DNA from: Pseudonocardia halophobica
GTDB taxonomy: Bacteria > Actinomycetota > Actinomycetes > Mycobacteriales > Pseudonocardiaceae
DNA length: 64,000 nt
Reading direction: 5' to 3'
Assembly: GCF_027922425.1 (NCBI RefSeq)
Contig: NZ_BSFQ01000018.1
Span: 1-64,000, forward strand
Positions 1 through 7,947 of the stretch are shown in pieces. The notes under the pieces were generated by a model. That model ran no database searches and was not told where the DNA came from. It saw nothing but the letters and a program-made list of their open reading frames with translations. Every line of letters starts with the position of its first letter. Position 1 is the first letter of the stretch. Made by a program: the position numbers and the translations under genes.

Positions 1-284
1 GCGCGGCGGGTCCAGGCCAGGGCGGCGCGGACTTCGTCGGACCAATCGCGTTCGCTCCAGCCGGGTTGGGTGGGGTCGTCGGTGCCGAGGGCGACCATCG
101 CTCGGTAGAACCCGGCCCGGGAGTGGCTGTGCTGTCGGTGCCAGGCCTCGACCACGGTGAGCCGGTCGGGCAGCGGCAGGGTGAGCGGGTCGATCCGAGC
201 CAGGGCAGCGGCGAGCGCCGGGCCGGGCGGGAGGTCCGCCAGGTCCTGGATCAGCTCGGTCTGCTGCACGGATCGAACATACAT
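1..284 (-). CDS. DUF222 (13E12-type) HNH endonuclease family protein, N-terminal part
   Basis: Only the first 94 codons are in the window; the gene continues past the left edge. The protein starts MYVRSVQQTELIQDLADLPP and runs through helical sequence typical of the DUF222 domain (WHRQHSHSRAGFYRAM, then SERDWSDEVRAALAWTRR). In this family a C-terminal HNH nuclease normally follows; it is not visible here. The ATG at 284-282 lies inside an SOS-box-like palindrome, so expression is probably controlled by LexA. Related 13E12 genes of M. tuberculosis are known SOS genes. Family call is by pattern recognition; the start is the only ATG in this frame near the domain. Confidence 0.8.
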   Translation of the reverse strand, partial: MYVRSVQQTELIQDLADLPPGPALAAALARIDPLTLPLPDRLTVVEAWHRQHSHSRAGFYRAMVALGTDDPTQPGWSERDWSDEVRAALAWTRR

Positions 285-288
285 TCGA
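273..288. promoter_or_regulatory. LexA/SOS-box-like palindrome over the DUF222 start codon
   Basis: The 16 bases read TCGAACATACATTCGA. The actinobacterial/Bacillus-type SOS box is TCGAAC-N4-GTTCGA, so this has one mismatch. It covers the start codon of the DUF222 gene, where a bound repressor would block initiation. This suits the DNA-damage induction known for 13E12-family genes. Confidence 0.65.
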
Positions 289-530
289 GCACCGACAAGT
301 TCCGGCGCTCGCTGTCCCGCCCGTTCCCGAGCGGTGCCGCCTCTGGTCGCTGGGCTCCCTTCGCCCCAGGCTTCGCTGCGTTCACCCACTCCGAGCACTG
401 CCGCTGTGCACGCGCGCTCATCAGGACGACCCTCCGACCGCTGCGGCCGCCCGTCGGTGACGGCCATGACCCGCACAGCTGCTGGTACCCGACTCGGCGA
501 TGAGGAACGAGGCGGCGTCGAGTCTCTCCT

Positions 531-573
531 CCGAACCCGAACCCTAACCCGAACCCGGACCCGGACCCGGACC
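531..573. repeat. Short GAACCC/GGACCC hexamer tract in the 285-587 intergenic stretch
   Basis: A run of about seven imperfect 6-bp units (GAACCC three times, then GGACCC three times, with one CTAACC variant) ends just before the ribosome binding site of the next gene. The rest of the 285-587 stretch shows no gene, RNA or clear promoter. The tract is probably a simple-sequence expansion. Confidence 0.5.
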
Positions 574-587
574 GAGGAGGAGACGCG

Positions 588-1055
588 ATGGACGACGCCA
601 CCCGCACCGCGGCCCTGGAACGCTTGGAGCCGTTGGTGGGGGAGTGGGCGGTCGAGGCGCGGTTCACCCTCACCCCCGAGCCGATCCGCGGGACCCTCAC
701 CTTCGCATGGGAGCTGGGCAGGAAGTTCCTGCAGCAGCGGTCCACCACGAGCCATCCGGCGGCGCCGGGCGTCCTCGCGCTGCTGTCGGTGCCCGAGGAG
801 GGCGACGGGCACGAGTACGTGCAGCACTACTTCGACTCACGCGGCGTGGTCCGCGTCTACCGCATGACGTTGCGCGACGGCGAGTGGACGCTTCTCCGGG
901 ACCGGCCGGACTTCACCCCGCTGGACTTCGCGCAGCGCTACACGGGCACGTTCGGCGACGCTGGGCGGACGATCACGGGCCGATGGGAGAAGTCACACGA
1001 CGGCGGCGCGACATGGGAGCACGACTTCGACCTTGCCTACCGCAAGCTCACCTGA
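588..1055 (+). CDS. Conserved hypothetical protein, DUF1579-like
   Basis: A 155-residue soluble protein with no signal peptide. It has alternating beta-strand sequence (MDDATRTAALERLEPLVGEW, later RYTGTFGDAGRTITGRWEKS and GATWEHDFDLAYRK) that resembles the DUF1579/lipocalin-like barrel group found in many actinobacteria. GAGGAGG at 574-580 sits 7 nt before the ATG. It is monocistronic and converges on the TPR-like gene. No catalytic motif is recognised, so no biochemical role is assigned. Confidence 0.8.
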   Translation: MDDATRTAALERLEPLVGEWAVEARFTLTPEPIRGTLTFAWELGRKFLQQRSTTSHPAAPGVLALLSVPEEGDGHEYVQHYFDSRGVVRVYRMTLRDGEWTLLRDRPDFTPLDFAQRYTGTFGDAGRTITGRWEKSHDGGATWEHDFDLAYRKLT

Positions 1056-1158
1056 TCGGCAGCGTGCCCGGCTGCGACCCCGGCCGCCGGCCCCGGCCCC
1101 GGTCGCTGGCCCCCGGCAACCGCCCCAGGTCCTTGACGAGGCTGCCCCGGTCTCGCGG

Positions 1159-1623
1159 TCATCGTCCTTCCACCGCAAGGCGTTCGGCGCACCGGGCGAT
1201 GCCCTGCCTGATCATGCTGCCGTACCCGTCGTCGCCGAGGGCGTCGACCGCCCGTTCGGCCCGGGCGAGGTGATCGCGGGCGCGCCCGGCATCGCCGAGG
1301 CGGCGGTGGACGTCGGCGAGGTTGAGGTGGAGCGACGGGTAGAAGCCCGCCACCGCGAGGGAGTGGTGGTGCTGCTGCGCGCGCTCGTCCGTCAGCTCGT
1401 CCGCGGCCGCGAGCGCGCGGAGGTCCCACCGCAGCTCCTCGGCCAGGTCCTCCTGCACGTCCGCCGCGTAGTGCGCGAGCGCGCACCGGTGCAACGGGTC
1501 GCCGCGCGGCCCCAACCGCTCCCAGAGCTGCGTGAACCGCGCCCGCGCCTCCGCCGCCGAGCCGGTCTGCCCCAGCTCGACCACCTGCGCGATCTCCGCC
1601 ATCACCGGGTCCGGGTGCTCCAC
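1159..1623 (-). CDS. TPR-like helical repeat protein
   Basis: A 154-residue all-helical protein. Segments such as GSAAEARARFTQLWERLG and SLHLNLADVHRRLGDAGRAR are degenerate tetratricopeptide-like helix pairs, and the composition is rich in Ala, Arg, Leu and Glu. Proteins of this size and pattern are widespread in actinobacteria, where they are usually annotated as tetratricopeptide-repeat or hypothetical proteins. The GTG at 1623 is chosen because a GAGGAGGG ribosome binding site lies about 6 nt upstream. It is divergent from the TauE/SafE gene. Probably a protein-protein interaction module; the partner is unknown. Confidence 0.75.
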   Translation of the reverse strand: MEHPDPVMAEIAQVVELGQTGSAAEARARFTQLWERLGPRGDPLHRCALAHYAADVQEDLAEELRWDLRALAAADELTDERAQQHHHSLAVAGFYPSLHLNLADVHRRLGDAGRARDHLARAERAVDALGDDGYGSMIRQGIARCAERLAVEGR

Positions 1624-1705
1624 CTTCGCCCTCCTCGTCCGTCCGGATCGGACCCTACGGAGGAGGACCGACAGTTCCGGACCCGCGGTGAGCGAGGATC
1701 CCCTC

Positions 1706-2485
1706 GTGTCCCCGCTCACGGCATTGCTCGCCTTCGGTGCAGGGCTGGTCGTCGCCGTGGTGACCACGCCCGTCGGGGTGTCCGGCGCGGTCTTCCTGCT
1801 CCCGGTGCAGTTCGACCTCCTGCGGGTGCCCAGCCCTGCCGTCACCCCGACGAACCTGCTGTACAACGTCGTCGCCACCCCCGGCGCCCTGCTCCGCCAC
1901 CACCGCACCGGCGCGCTCGGCGGCCCGCTGACCCGGCGGCTCGTCGCCGGGACGCTGCCTGGGGTCGTCGTCGGGACCCTCGTGCGGGTGTTCCTCGCGC
2001 CCGGTGACCGGGTGTTCCGCGTGCTGGCGGCCGCGCTGCTGCTCGGCATCGGGATCTGGCTGTGCCTGCGGATCCGGGACCGCCCCGCACCCCCGCGCGA
2101 GCTGCGGGGGCCGGTCGTGACCGGGCTCGGCGCCGTCGTGGGGGTCGTCGGCGGGATCTACGGCATCGGCGGCGGCTCGCTGCTCGGACCGATCCTGGTG
2201 GGGACGGGCATGTCCGTCGCGACGGTCGCCCCCGCGGCCCTCGCGGCCACGTTCCTCACCTCGGTGGCCGGCGTCGCGACCTACGGCCTGCTGTCCCTGG
2301 TCGTCGACTGGCCGGTCGGGCCCGACTGGATCACCGGGCTGTGCTGCGGCGCCGGGGGCCTGATCGGCGGCTACCTCGGCGCCCGCCTCCAACCGCGGGT
2401 CCCGGAGACGGCGCTGCGCACGTTGCTCGGGGTCCTGGCGATCGGGCTCGCGGTGACCTACCTCGTCCAGGCCGCCCGCGGCTAG
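1706..2485 (+). CDS. TauE/SafE family membrane permease
   Basis: A 259-residue polytopic membrane protein of the TauE/SafE family (sulfite, sulfonate or organic-anion exporters). The two family half-repeats are visible: an N-terminal segment with TTPVGVSGAVFLLP and a second with GGIYGIGGGSLLGPILV, the glycine-rich helix typical of each repeat. About eight hydrophobic segments can be counted. The GTG at 1706 is chosen because GCGAGGA lies about 8 nt upstream; an in-frame GTG at 1688 is an alternative with no good ribosome binding site. The substrate cannot be told from sequence. It converges on the frameshifted regulator gene, leaving a 4-bp gap. Confidence 0.85.
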   Translation: MSPLTALLAFGAGLVVAVVTTPVGVSGAVFLLPVQFDLLRVPSPAVTPTNLLYNVVATPGALLRHHRTGALGGPLTRRLVAGTLPGVVVGTLVRVFLAPGDRVFRVLAAALLLGIGIWLCLRIRDRPAPPRELRGPVVTGLGAVVGVVGGIYGIGGGSLLGPILVGTGMSVATVAPAALAATFLTSVAGVATYGLLSLVVDWPVGPDWITGLCCGAGGLIGGYLGARLQPRVPETALRTLLGVLAIGLAVTYLVQAARG

Positions 2486-2489
2486 CGCG

Positions 2490-3595
2490 TCAGCCCGCCG
2501 TGGAGGCCGTGTAGGTCGGCGCGGGCAGGTCCAGCACCCGCGAGTTGCGTTGCCGCCACACCAGGTACGCGATGCCGAGCCGGGTGCGGCCGATGCCGTC
2601 GAACGGGTCGAACCCGACGACGTCCGTGATCGCGTCGAGCCGGGTCTGCAGCGTGCTGTGGTGCACCCCGGCCAGCCGCGCGGCCTGCCGGACCGACCCC
2701 GCGCGGACCAGCGCGTCGAGCGTGGCCGGGCCCCAGGCGTGCCCCATGACCTCGTCGAGGGGGCGACGTCGGGGAGGTCGGCGTCGAGCGGGGCGTCGGC
2801 GAGCAGCTCGATCACCCCGCCGTAGCGGTCGGCGAGCACGCAGGGTGTGGCCGGCGGCGCGCACAACCGCAGCGCGACGACGGCGGTGCGGAACGAGCGG
2901 TGCAGGTGCTCCACCGTGGTCGCGATTCCGATCCCCGACGGGCTCGCGCCGCACCGTGCCCGGTCCTGCGGGACGACGAGCGCGTGGATGGGGCCGTACG
3001 GGGTGGCGACGACGTCCTCGGCGCCGGTCGGGTGCTCCGCCCACACCGCGAACAGCGGCGCGGCGAGCACGCGGTACTTCGCCCCGGGCGCGAGGTGCAG
3101 GCGGGCCGCGGCGGTGCGGCGCTCCTCCACGGGGACCGAGCGGTCGAGCAGGAGGCCCAGCTCGCGCCGGTTGTCGGCGTCCCGCCGGCCCCGCCCGTGC
3201 CGGATCCGCACGGCCAGCGCGAGCCGCTCGAGGATGATCGAGTCGTTGGCGTGGGCGGGTCCCTCGCGCTCGAGCCACACCGTGAGGCCGTCGCAGTGGA
3301 TCGACGAGTCCGCCGGTGGCAGTGCGTGCCCCTCGGCGAGCTCGCCCTTGGGCGTGACCCGCACGGCCCTCGGCGGCAGGTCCTGGCAGAACCCCGCCGT
3401 GCAGCCCGCGAGCGAGGCGGCCGCGCTGAGCAGGCCGCGGGTGTTGACGTTGCCCACGACGAGCTCGTCGAAGCAGGCGATCACCCGCAGGCTCACGCTG
3501 GCCTGGGGGTCGAGGGCGGAGATGCGGCCCAGGAGCTCCTGCACGACCACCTCACGACGTCGTTCCGAGGGGCCGAGTGTAGTGGCCCGGGTCAC
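2490..3595 (-). pseudogene. PucR/CdaR-like transcriptional regulator, interrupted by a frameshift
   Basis: Reading from 3595, about 277 residues of an N-terminal sensory region (LLGRISALDPQASVSLRVIA onward) are open. Homology to the family then jumps to another frame: LDEVMGHAWGPATLDALVRA followed by SVRQAARLAGVHHSTLQTRL, the C-terminal PucR-type helix-turn-helix. The break falls in a run of five G (2759-2763, plus strand); adding one base restores a continuous protein of about 368 residues. Either the gene is recently inactivated or this is a homopolymer sequencing error. The start at 3595 is a GTG with a weak ribosome binding site and is uncertain. The next gene upstream, the esterase, is on the same strand and ends 13 bp before this start. 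Confidence 0.75.
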
Positions 3596-3608
3596 CCGTC
3601 AGTACGGG

Positions 3609-4571
3609 TCAGTCGGCCAGGATCTTCTCCACCCAGGCCTTGCGGGTGCGGATCATCCCGCGGGCGAGCGCGGTGTGCGGGGCGAAGATGTCGAAGGCGT
3701 GGAAGCCGCCCGCCCAGACGTGCAGCTCGGCGTCGCCGCCCGCGGCCCAGATCCGGTCGGCGTACGCGATCGCCTCGTCCCGGAAGATCTCCGCCGCCCC
3801 GACGTCGACGAACGCCGGCGGCAGTCCGCGCAGGTCGGTGGCCCGGGCGGGCGCGGTGTAGGGCGAGACGCCGGGGCCGCCGCGGGCCTCGCCGAGCAGC
3901 GCGGTCCACCCGGTCTCGTTGCTGACCCGGTCCCACACGCCCACGCCGTCGAACTGCCGGGTGGACGGCGTGCCGCCCCGGTCGTCGAGCATCGGGTAGT
4001 CCAGCACCTGCCCGCAGAGCGCTGGCCCGCCCCGGTCCCGGGAGGCCAGGGTCATCCCCGCCGCGAGGCCGCCGCCGGAGCTGGCGCCGGCGACCAGCAG
4101 CCGGTCGCGCCGGATCCCGAGCACCTCGGCGCTCGCCGCGACCCACTCGAGCGCCGCGTAGCAGTCCTCGCGCGGGTACGGGTCGGGGAACTCGGGCGCC
4201 AGCCGGTACTCGACGGTCACGAGCACCGCGCCGAGCCCGTCGACCCAGTCCAGCACGAGGTCCGCACCGCTGAACCGGTCGCCGAACATCAGCCCGCCGG
4301 AGTGCACGAAGAGCACGCCGGGCCGGGGCGTGTCGATCCCCGCCGGCCGCAGCACGGACACGGCGAGCGGGTCCCCGCGATGCCCCGCGATCACGTGCTC
4401 GCGCCGCTCGATCGCCCGCCCGCGCAGTGTGTCCTCGATCGGCGGGGACGCGTACGAGCGCCGCATGAAGGCGATCAGGTCGGGCGTGATCGTCGGCGGG
4501 AAGACCCCGCCGACCACGGCCAGGCCGGCCTTCAGCTCGGGGTCGAACTCCGGGCGCGCGACCGCCGTCAT
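3609..4571 (-). CDS. HSL-type alpha/beta hydrolase (carboxylesterase)
   Basis: A 320-residue esterase of the hormone-sensitive-lipase family. The oxyanion motif is H90-S-G-G (usually HGGG), the nucleophile elbow is G-A-S164-S-G at 162-166, and the acid/base end is in DVGAAEIFRDEA and GGFHAFD. YRLAPEFPDPYPREDCYAAL is diagnostic of the family. The start is ATG at 4571 with GGAGGAGG about 8 nt upstream. It lies downstream of a beta-lactamase-fold esterase on the same strand, with a strong hairpin in the 62-bp gap. The two hydrolases probably act on related esters, but no substrate can be inferred. Confidence 0.92.
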   Translation of the reverse strand: MTAVARPEFDPELKAGLAVVGGVFPPTITPDLIAFMRRSYASPPIEDTLRGRAIERREHVIAGHRGDPLAVSVLRPAGIDTPRPGVLFVHSGGLMFGDRFSGADLVLDWVDGLGAVLVTVEYRLAPEFPDPYPREDCYAALEWVAASAEVLGIRRDRLLVAGASSGGGLAAGMTLASRDRGGPALCGQVLDYPMLDDRGGTPSTRQFDGVGVWDRVSNETGWTALLGEARGGPGVSPYTAPARATDLRGLPPAFVDVGAAEIFRDEAIAYADRIWAAGGDAELHVWAGGFHAFDIFAPHTALARGMIRTRKAWVEKILAD

Positions 4572-4594
4572 CGTCGGGGCCTCCTCCGGACGGG

Positions 4595-4626
4595 CCCGCC
4601 GCGGCCGGCGCACCGGCCGCGGCGGG
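4595..4626 (-). terminator. 14-bp GC-rich hairpin between two hydrolase genes
   Basis: A perfect 14-bp inverted repeat (CCCGCCGCGGCCGG and its complement) with a 4-nt loop lies between the EstB-like gene and the esterase, just upstream of the esterase ribosome binding site. There is no U-tract, so it may terminate partially or protect an RNA end and so uncouple the two genes. Confidence 0.5.
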
Positions 4627-4633
4627 GCGGGGA

Positions 4634-5806
4634 TCAAAGGGCGGCGTAGAGCGCGGACTCGAAGTCCCCGTAGAGCTTCCAGGCCTCGTTCTCGGTGATG
4701 AACGGCAGCGAGTTGGTGTAGATGGACGCACAGACCCCGGATGCGCGGTCGACGAAGAAGTGGGTGTTGAACAGCCCCGCCCACGCCCCGGTGCCCGCGC
4801 GTCGGCCCCCGGGGACGTCCCGGGTGTTCAGCAGGAGCCCGAGGCCCCACTTCCACCCCGGCCCGACGCGCAGGGCGTCGGTGATCGGCGGGTCGGCCGT
4901 CGGGATCTCGGCGGGGAAGTCCAGGTCGCCGATCTGGTTGGTGAAGGCGGCGTCGACGGTCTGCTCGGTGAGGATCCGCGTGCCGTCGAGCTCGCCGCCG
5001 CGCAGCAGGGCGCGCTCGAAGCGGATGTAGTCGCGCGGGGTGGAGTAGAGGCCGTGGCCGCCGGCGTACCAGTCCGGCTGCTGCGGCAGCAGCTCGCCGG
5101 CCGAGGTCCAGTTCCCGTCCTCGCCCCGGACGTGGACGGTCACGCAGTTCTCGCGGCGGCCGTCGTCGAGCAGGAACATCGTGTCGTCCATGCCGAGCGG
5201 GCCGGTGATGCCCTCCTTGATCACCACGTCCAGGCCCTGGCCGGCGACTGCCTCCACGACCTTGCCCAGCCAGTCCGTGTTGATCCCGTAGACGTACTGC
5301 GTGCCGGGGTCGGCGACCAGCGGCGCCTTGAACGCCTCGGCGCCGCCCAGGACGTTCGGCAGCCCCGTGACCTTCTGGTACCTGTCGAGCGCCTCGTTCC
5401 AGAACCAGTACCCGAGGCCCGACGTGTGCGTGATCAGCTGCTTCACGGTGGCGCGGCTGCCGGCGGGGCGCAGCTTCGGGGTGTCGCCGTCGAAGCCCTC
5501 GAGGACCTGGATCTCGGCGAACTCCGGGCAGTAGGTGTCGACGGGCGCCTCGAGCTCCAGCTCGCCCCGCTCGACCTGCTGCAGCGCCGCGGTCGTCGCG
5601 ACCATCTTGGTCATCGACATGATCCGGAACTGGGTGGAGGTGGAGACCTCCTCGGTGGCCTCGCCGACGATGCGGGGGCCCGCCCCGCCCTCGTAGATGA
5701 TCCCGTCGCGGTCCGCGGCGATCGCCGCGACGTGCGGCACCGCGCCGGACTCGACCGCCTCCCGCAGGACCCGGTCGATGCCGCTTCCGTCGATGGCAGG
5801 ACTCAT
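4634..5806 (-). CDS. Serine hydrolase of the class C beta-lactamase / EstB family
   Basis: A 390-residue protein with the beta-lactamase-fold catalytic set: S64-M-T-K67 (SxxK) after QFRIM, a likely Tyr general base in YVYGIN near residue 173, and the family motif THTSGLGYWF near residue 127. The length and the lack of a signal peptide fit cytoplasmic EstB-type esterases rather than secreted beta-lactamases. GGAGGT precedes the ATG at 5806. It probably forms an operon with the downstream esterase. It diverges from a GNAT gene, with 158 bp between them holding both promoters. Confidence 0.92.
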   Translation of the reverse strand: MSPAIDGSGIDRVLREAVESGAVPHVAAIAADRDGIIYEGGAGPRIVGEATEEVSTSTQFRIMSMTKMVATTAALQQVERGELELEAPVDTYCPEFAEIQVLEGFDGDTPKLRPAGSRATVKQLITHTSGLGYWFWNEALDRYQKVTGLPNVLGGAEAFKAPLVADPGTQYVYGINTDWLGKVVEAVAGQGLDVVIKEGITGPLGMDDTMFLLDDGRRENCVTVHVRGEDGNWTSAGELLPQQPDWYAGGHGLYSTPRDYIRFERALLRGGELDGTRILTEQTVDAAFTNQIGDLDFPAEIPTADPPITDALRVGPGWKWGLGLLLNTRDVPGGRRAGTGAWAGLFNTHFFVDRASGVCASIYTNSLPFITENEAWKLYGDFESALYAAL

Positions 5807-5964
5807 GCTGACCTCCGTTGGTCATGTCGGGGAATCGGGTCGATCGTGCCGACCCGCCGCGCCCCGCGGTACCGACGATCACGCGCAGCTTCGGGTGCGG
5901 CGCCCGCCATTCGTCGGGTCGGAAGGGGCTGCCGGAGCGGCCCCGTCGTCGCCAGGATCGGGGG

Positions 5965-6489
5965 ATGGTCCGGCGAGCCACCGTCACCGACGCGCGGGCG
6001 ATCGCGCGCGTGCAGGTCGAGTCGTGGCGGAGCGCGTACGAGGGCCTGATGCCCGCGGAGCTCCTCGCCGCGCTCTCGGTCGACGAGCGGGAACGGATGT
6101 GGCGCGGGGTGCTGGGCTCGTCCGGCGCCGCGGTGCTGGTCGCGGAGGAGTCCGGCGCACTCGTCGGCTTCGTGGCGGTCCGTCCCCGCCCGGGCGATCC
6201 GGACGTCGGCGAGCTCCTGGCCCTGTACATCGCCCCCTCGCAGTGGCGACGCACGATCGGCACGCTGCTGCACAACGCTGCCGTCGAGCACCTGGCCCGG
6301 CAGGGGTGCGCGCGGGCCGAGCTCTGGGTGCTCGACGGCAACGAGCGCGCCGCGGCCTTCTACCGCGCCCGCGGATGGATACCGGACGGGCGGAGGCAGC
6401 GAGAGGAGCGGCCGGACGGCTTCGTGTTGCCCGAGCACGGGATGAGCCTCGACCTGCGCAGGACCGGCGGGACGGCCCGCCGGGTGTGA
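5965..6489 (+). CDS. GNAT family N-acetyltransferase
   Basis: A 174-residue GNAT. It opens with the typical VQVESWRSAYEGLMPAELL segment. The acetyl-CoA-binding motif A is LYIAPSQWRRTIGTLLHNAA, where the usual R/Q-x-x-G-x-G/A is weakened to R-R-T-I-G-T. LDGNERAAAFYRARGW (motif B) follows. The ATG at 5965 is chosen; an AGGAT lies about 8 nt upstream. The substrate is unknown. It converges on the NodA-like gene with 34 bp between the stops. Confidence 0.88.
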   Translation: MVRRATVTDARAIARVQVESWRSAYEGLMPAELLAALSVDERERMWRGVLGSSGAAVLVAEESGALVGFVAVRPRPGDPDVGELLALYIAPSQWRRTIGTLLHNAAVEHLARQGCARAELWVLDGNERAAAFYRARGWIPDGRRQREERPDGFVLPEHGMSLDLRRTGGTARRV

Positions 6490-6523
6490 GACCGGCGGCC
6501 GTGCACACGGTGCCGACCGGCGC

Positions 6524-7072
6524 TCAGACCGTCGCGCCGTTCCAGTGGATCTCCCCGTCCGGCCAGTCCTTCTCGGTGACGGGCAGGACCAGCGTCGTCC
6601 TGGTGATCTCGTCGACGAAGGGGCGCGGCTCCGTGGTGTCGTCCGGCGAGTAGACGGAGCGCCGGGGCGAGAGCCGGCGCCAGCCGCCGCGCTCGTAGAA
6701 GGCGACGTGGTGCTCGGCGCACATGAGGATGCCGAAGGGCACCGCCAGCTCGCCGAGGAAGGCGCGCACCCGGTCGAGCAGTGCCAGACCGACGCCCTGC
6801 CGTTGCAGCCCGGGCCGCACCGCCACCAGGCCCACCACCGCGGTCAGCTGGTCGGTGCCGTCGACCTGCAGGAAGCGCCGCAGCACCCCGGCGTGCGCGG
6901 CGGGCCCCTCGCCGTCCCGGCCCATGACCCGGGCCTCGGGCCGCACGTAGGACCACGTCCGCACCCCGCCGAAGAACTCGGGGAGGTGTGCGTAGGCCGC
7001 GCGGAGCAGGACCGCGAGCTCCGCGTGTTCGCCCATCGTGATCCGGCCCTCGCGACATGCACTCCACTGCAC
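6524..7072 (-). CDS. NodA-like / AAC(2')-like N-acyltransferase
   Basis: A 182-residue GNAT-fold protein whose best remembered match is rhizobial NodA. HAELAVLLRAAY, then RTWSYVRPEARV, then AAHAGVLRRFLQV, then GLVAVRPGLQRQGVG, then LAVPFG, and a C-terminal LPVTEKDWPDGEIHWNG all align with NodA segments in order, including the Trp-Pro-x-Gly-x-x-x-x-x-Asn-Gly tail. AAC(2') aminoglycoside acetyltransferases share the same architecture. The GTG at 7072 is chosen because the first residues (VQWSACREGRI) still match the NodA N-terminus. Monocistronic. NodA itself acylates chitooligosaccharides; whether the substrate here is a sugar amine, an aminoglycoside or something else is unknown. Confidence 0.8.
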   Translation of the reverse strand: MQWSACREGRITMGEHAELAVLLRAAYAHLPEFFGGVRTWSYVRPEARVMGRDGEGPAAHAGVLRRFLQVDGTDQLTAVVGLVAVRPGLQRQGVGLALLDRVRAFLGELAVPFGILMCAEHHVAFYERGGWRRLSPRRSVYSPDDTTEPRPFVDEITRTTLVLPVTEKDWPDGEIHWNGATV

Positions 7073-7268
7073 GCCCCGACCCTCGCAGAGATCGCCGCCG
7101 GCGGCCGGATGGAGCAGCGTTCCAGCCGGTCACGGGCGTGATGATCGTGCGGGGAACGGTGGCCCGAGGGGACCCCGGGCCCCGGGCGGAGGCACCTCCG
7201 GTCGACCGGGTCGAGGGGTGTGCTCCACCGGACGCGTGAAGGACGGCCGAACGGGGTACTGCCGCATC

Positions 7269-7691
7269 ATGACCATGGTCGAGGCGAACGAGAGGACGGA
7301 CGTGGCCGGACGTCGCGTGGACGGCCAGCCCGCCTCGCTCGTCGCCGCGTTCCGGGACGCCACCTGCCTGCCCGGTCTGCGCGCCTGGCTGCGCGAGCAA
7401 CTGGCACCCACGGACACCCTGCTCGACGCCGAGCTCGTCTGCACCGAGCTCGTGACCAACGCCGTCGAGCACGCGGGGGGCCCGCGGCGGCTGCGGGTCA
7501 CCGTGCTCGACCGGGTCCGGATGCGGATCGAGGTCGACGACGCCGGCGCGGGTGACCCGCTGACGGTGGGGGAGTCACGGCTCGGCGCGCACCGCGGCCG
7601 GGGCCTGACCATCGTCAACGCGGTCTCGCGCTGGGGCGTCCGCCGCACCCGCACCGGCAAGACCGTCTGGGCCACGCTCGAGCTGGCCTGA
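7269..7691 (+). CDS. RsbW-like ATP-binding regulator (HATPase_c)
   Basis: A 140-residue stand-alone GHKL ATPase of the RsbW/SpoIIAB type common in actinomycetes. The N box is ELVCTELVTNAVEHA, the G1 box is EVDDAGAG and the G2 region is HRGRGLTIVNAVSRW. Such proteins act as anti-sigma factors or serine kinases in partner-switching circuits, but no STAS or sigma partner lies next to it. Start ATG 7269, with another ATG two codons on. It stands alone between two minus-strand genes. Confidence 0.85.
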   Translation: MTMVEANERTDVAGRRVDGQPASLVAAFRDATCLPGLRAWLREQLAPTDTLLDAELVCTELVTNAVEHAGGPRRLRVTVLDRVRMRIEVDDAGAGDPLTVGESRLGAHRGRGLTIVNAVSRWGVRRTRTGKTVWATLELA

Positions 7692-7884
7692 GAGCCGATC
7701 CGGACGATCGACGAATTTCCGGCAACACCGTTTCCGTTCCGGCGCGGAGGGGTAGCCGAAAGGTGATCGTCGTGGGCCAGACTCGGTACCGGCGCCGCGT
7801 GGCCGGGGGTCCGGCGCCCGCGACGACTCCGGATCTGCCTCGCGCGCGCAACTGGGGAGCTACGCGCGCACCCCCGGAGGTAAG

Positions 7885-7917
7885 GCGGCCCGGCCGGCTC
7901 GACGGCGGCCGGGCCGC
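7885..7917. terminator. Bidirectional terminator hairpin
   Basis: A 12-bp inverted repeat (GCGGCCCGGCCG and its complement) with a 9-nt loop lies between the convergent RsbW-like and flavin-dehydrogenase genes. The preceding 7692-7884 stretch is GC-rich, with GCGCGC arms around 7835-7870, but shows no gene. Confidence 0.6.
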
Positions 7918-7947
7918 GCCCCGTTCTCAGCCCCTCGTGCGCCGCCC

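Noticed and set aside
251-748. Minus-strand frame across 251-748
   Set aside because: It overlaps the start of the real DUF222 gene in another frame and the DUF1579-like gene antisense, with no recognisable domain.
4634-5806. Antibiotic-resistance beta-lactamase
   Set aside because: No signal peptide, and EstB-type motifs fit a cytoplasmic esterase better.
7692-7884. Known riboswitch (c-di-AMP type) in the GC-rich gap
   Set aside because: I could not match conserved riboswitch motifs, and no plus-strand gene follows.
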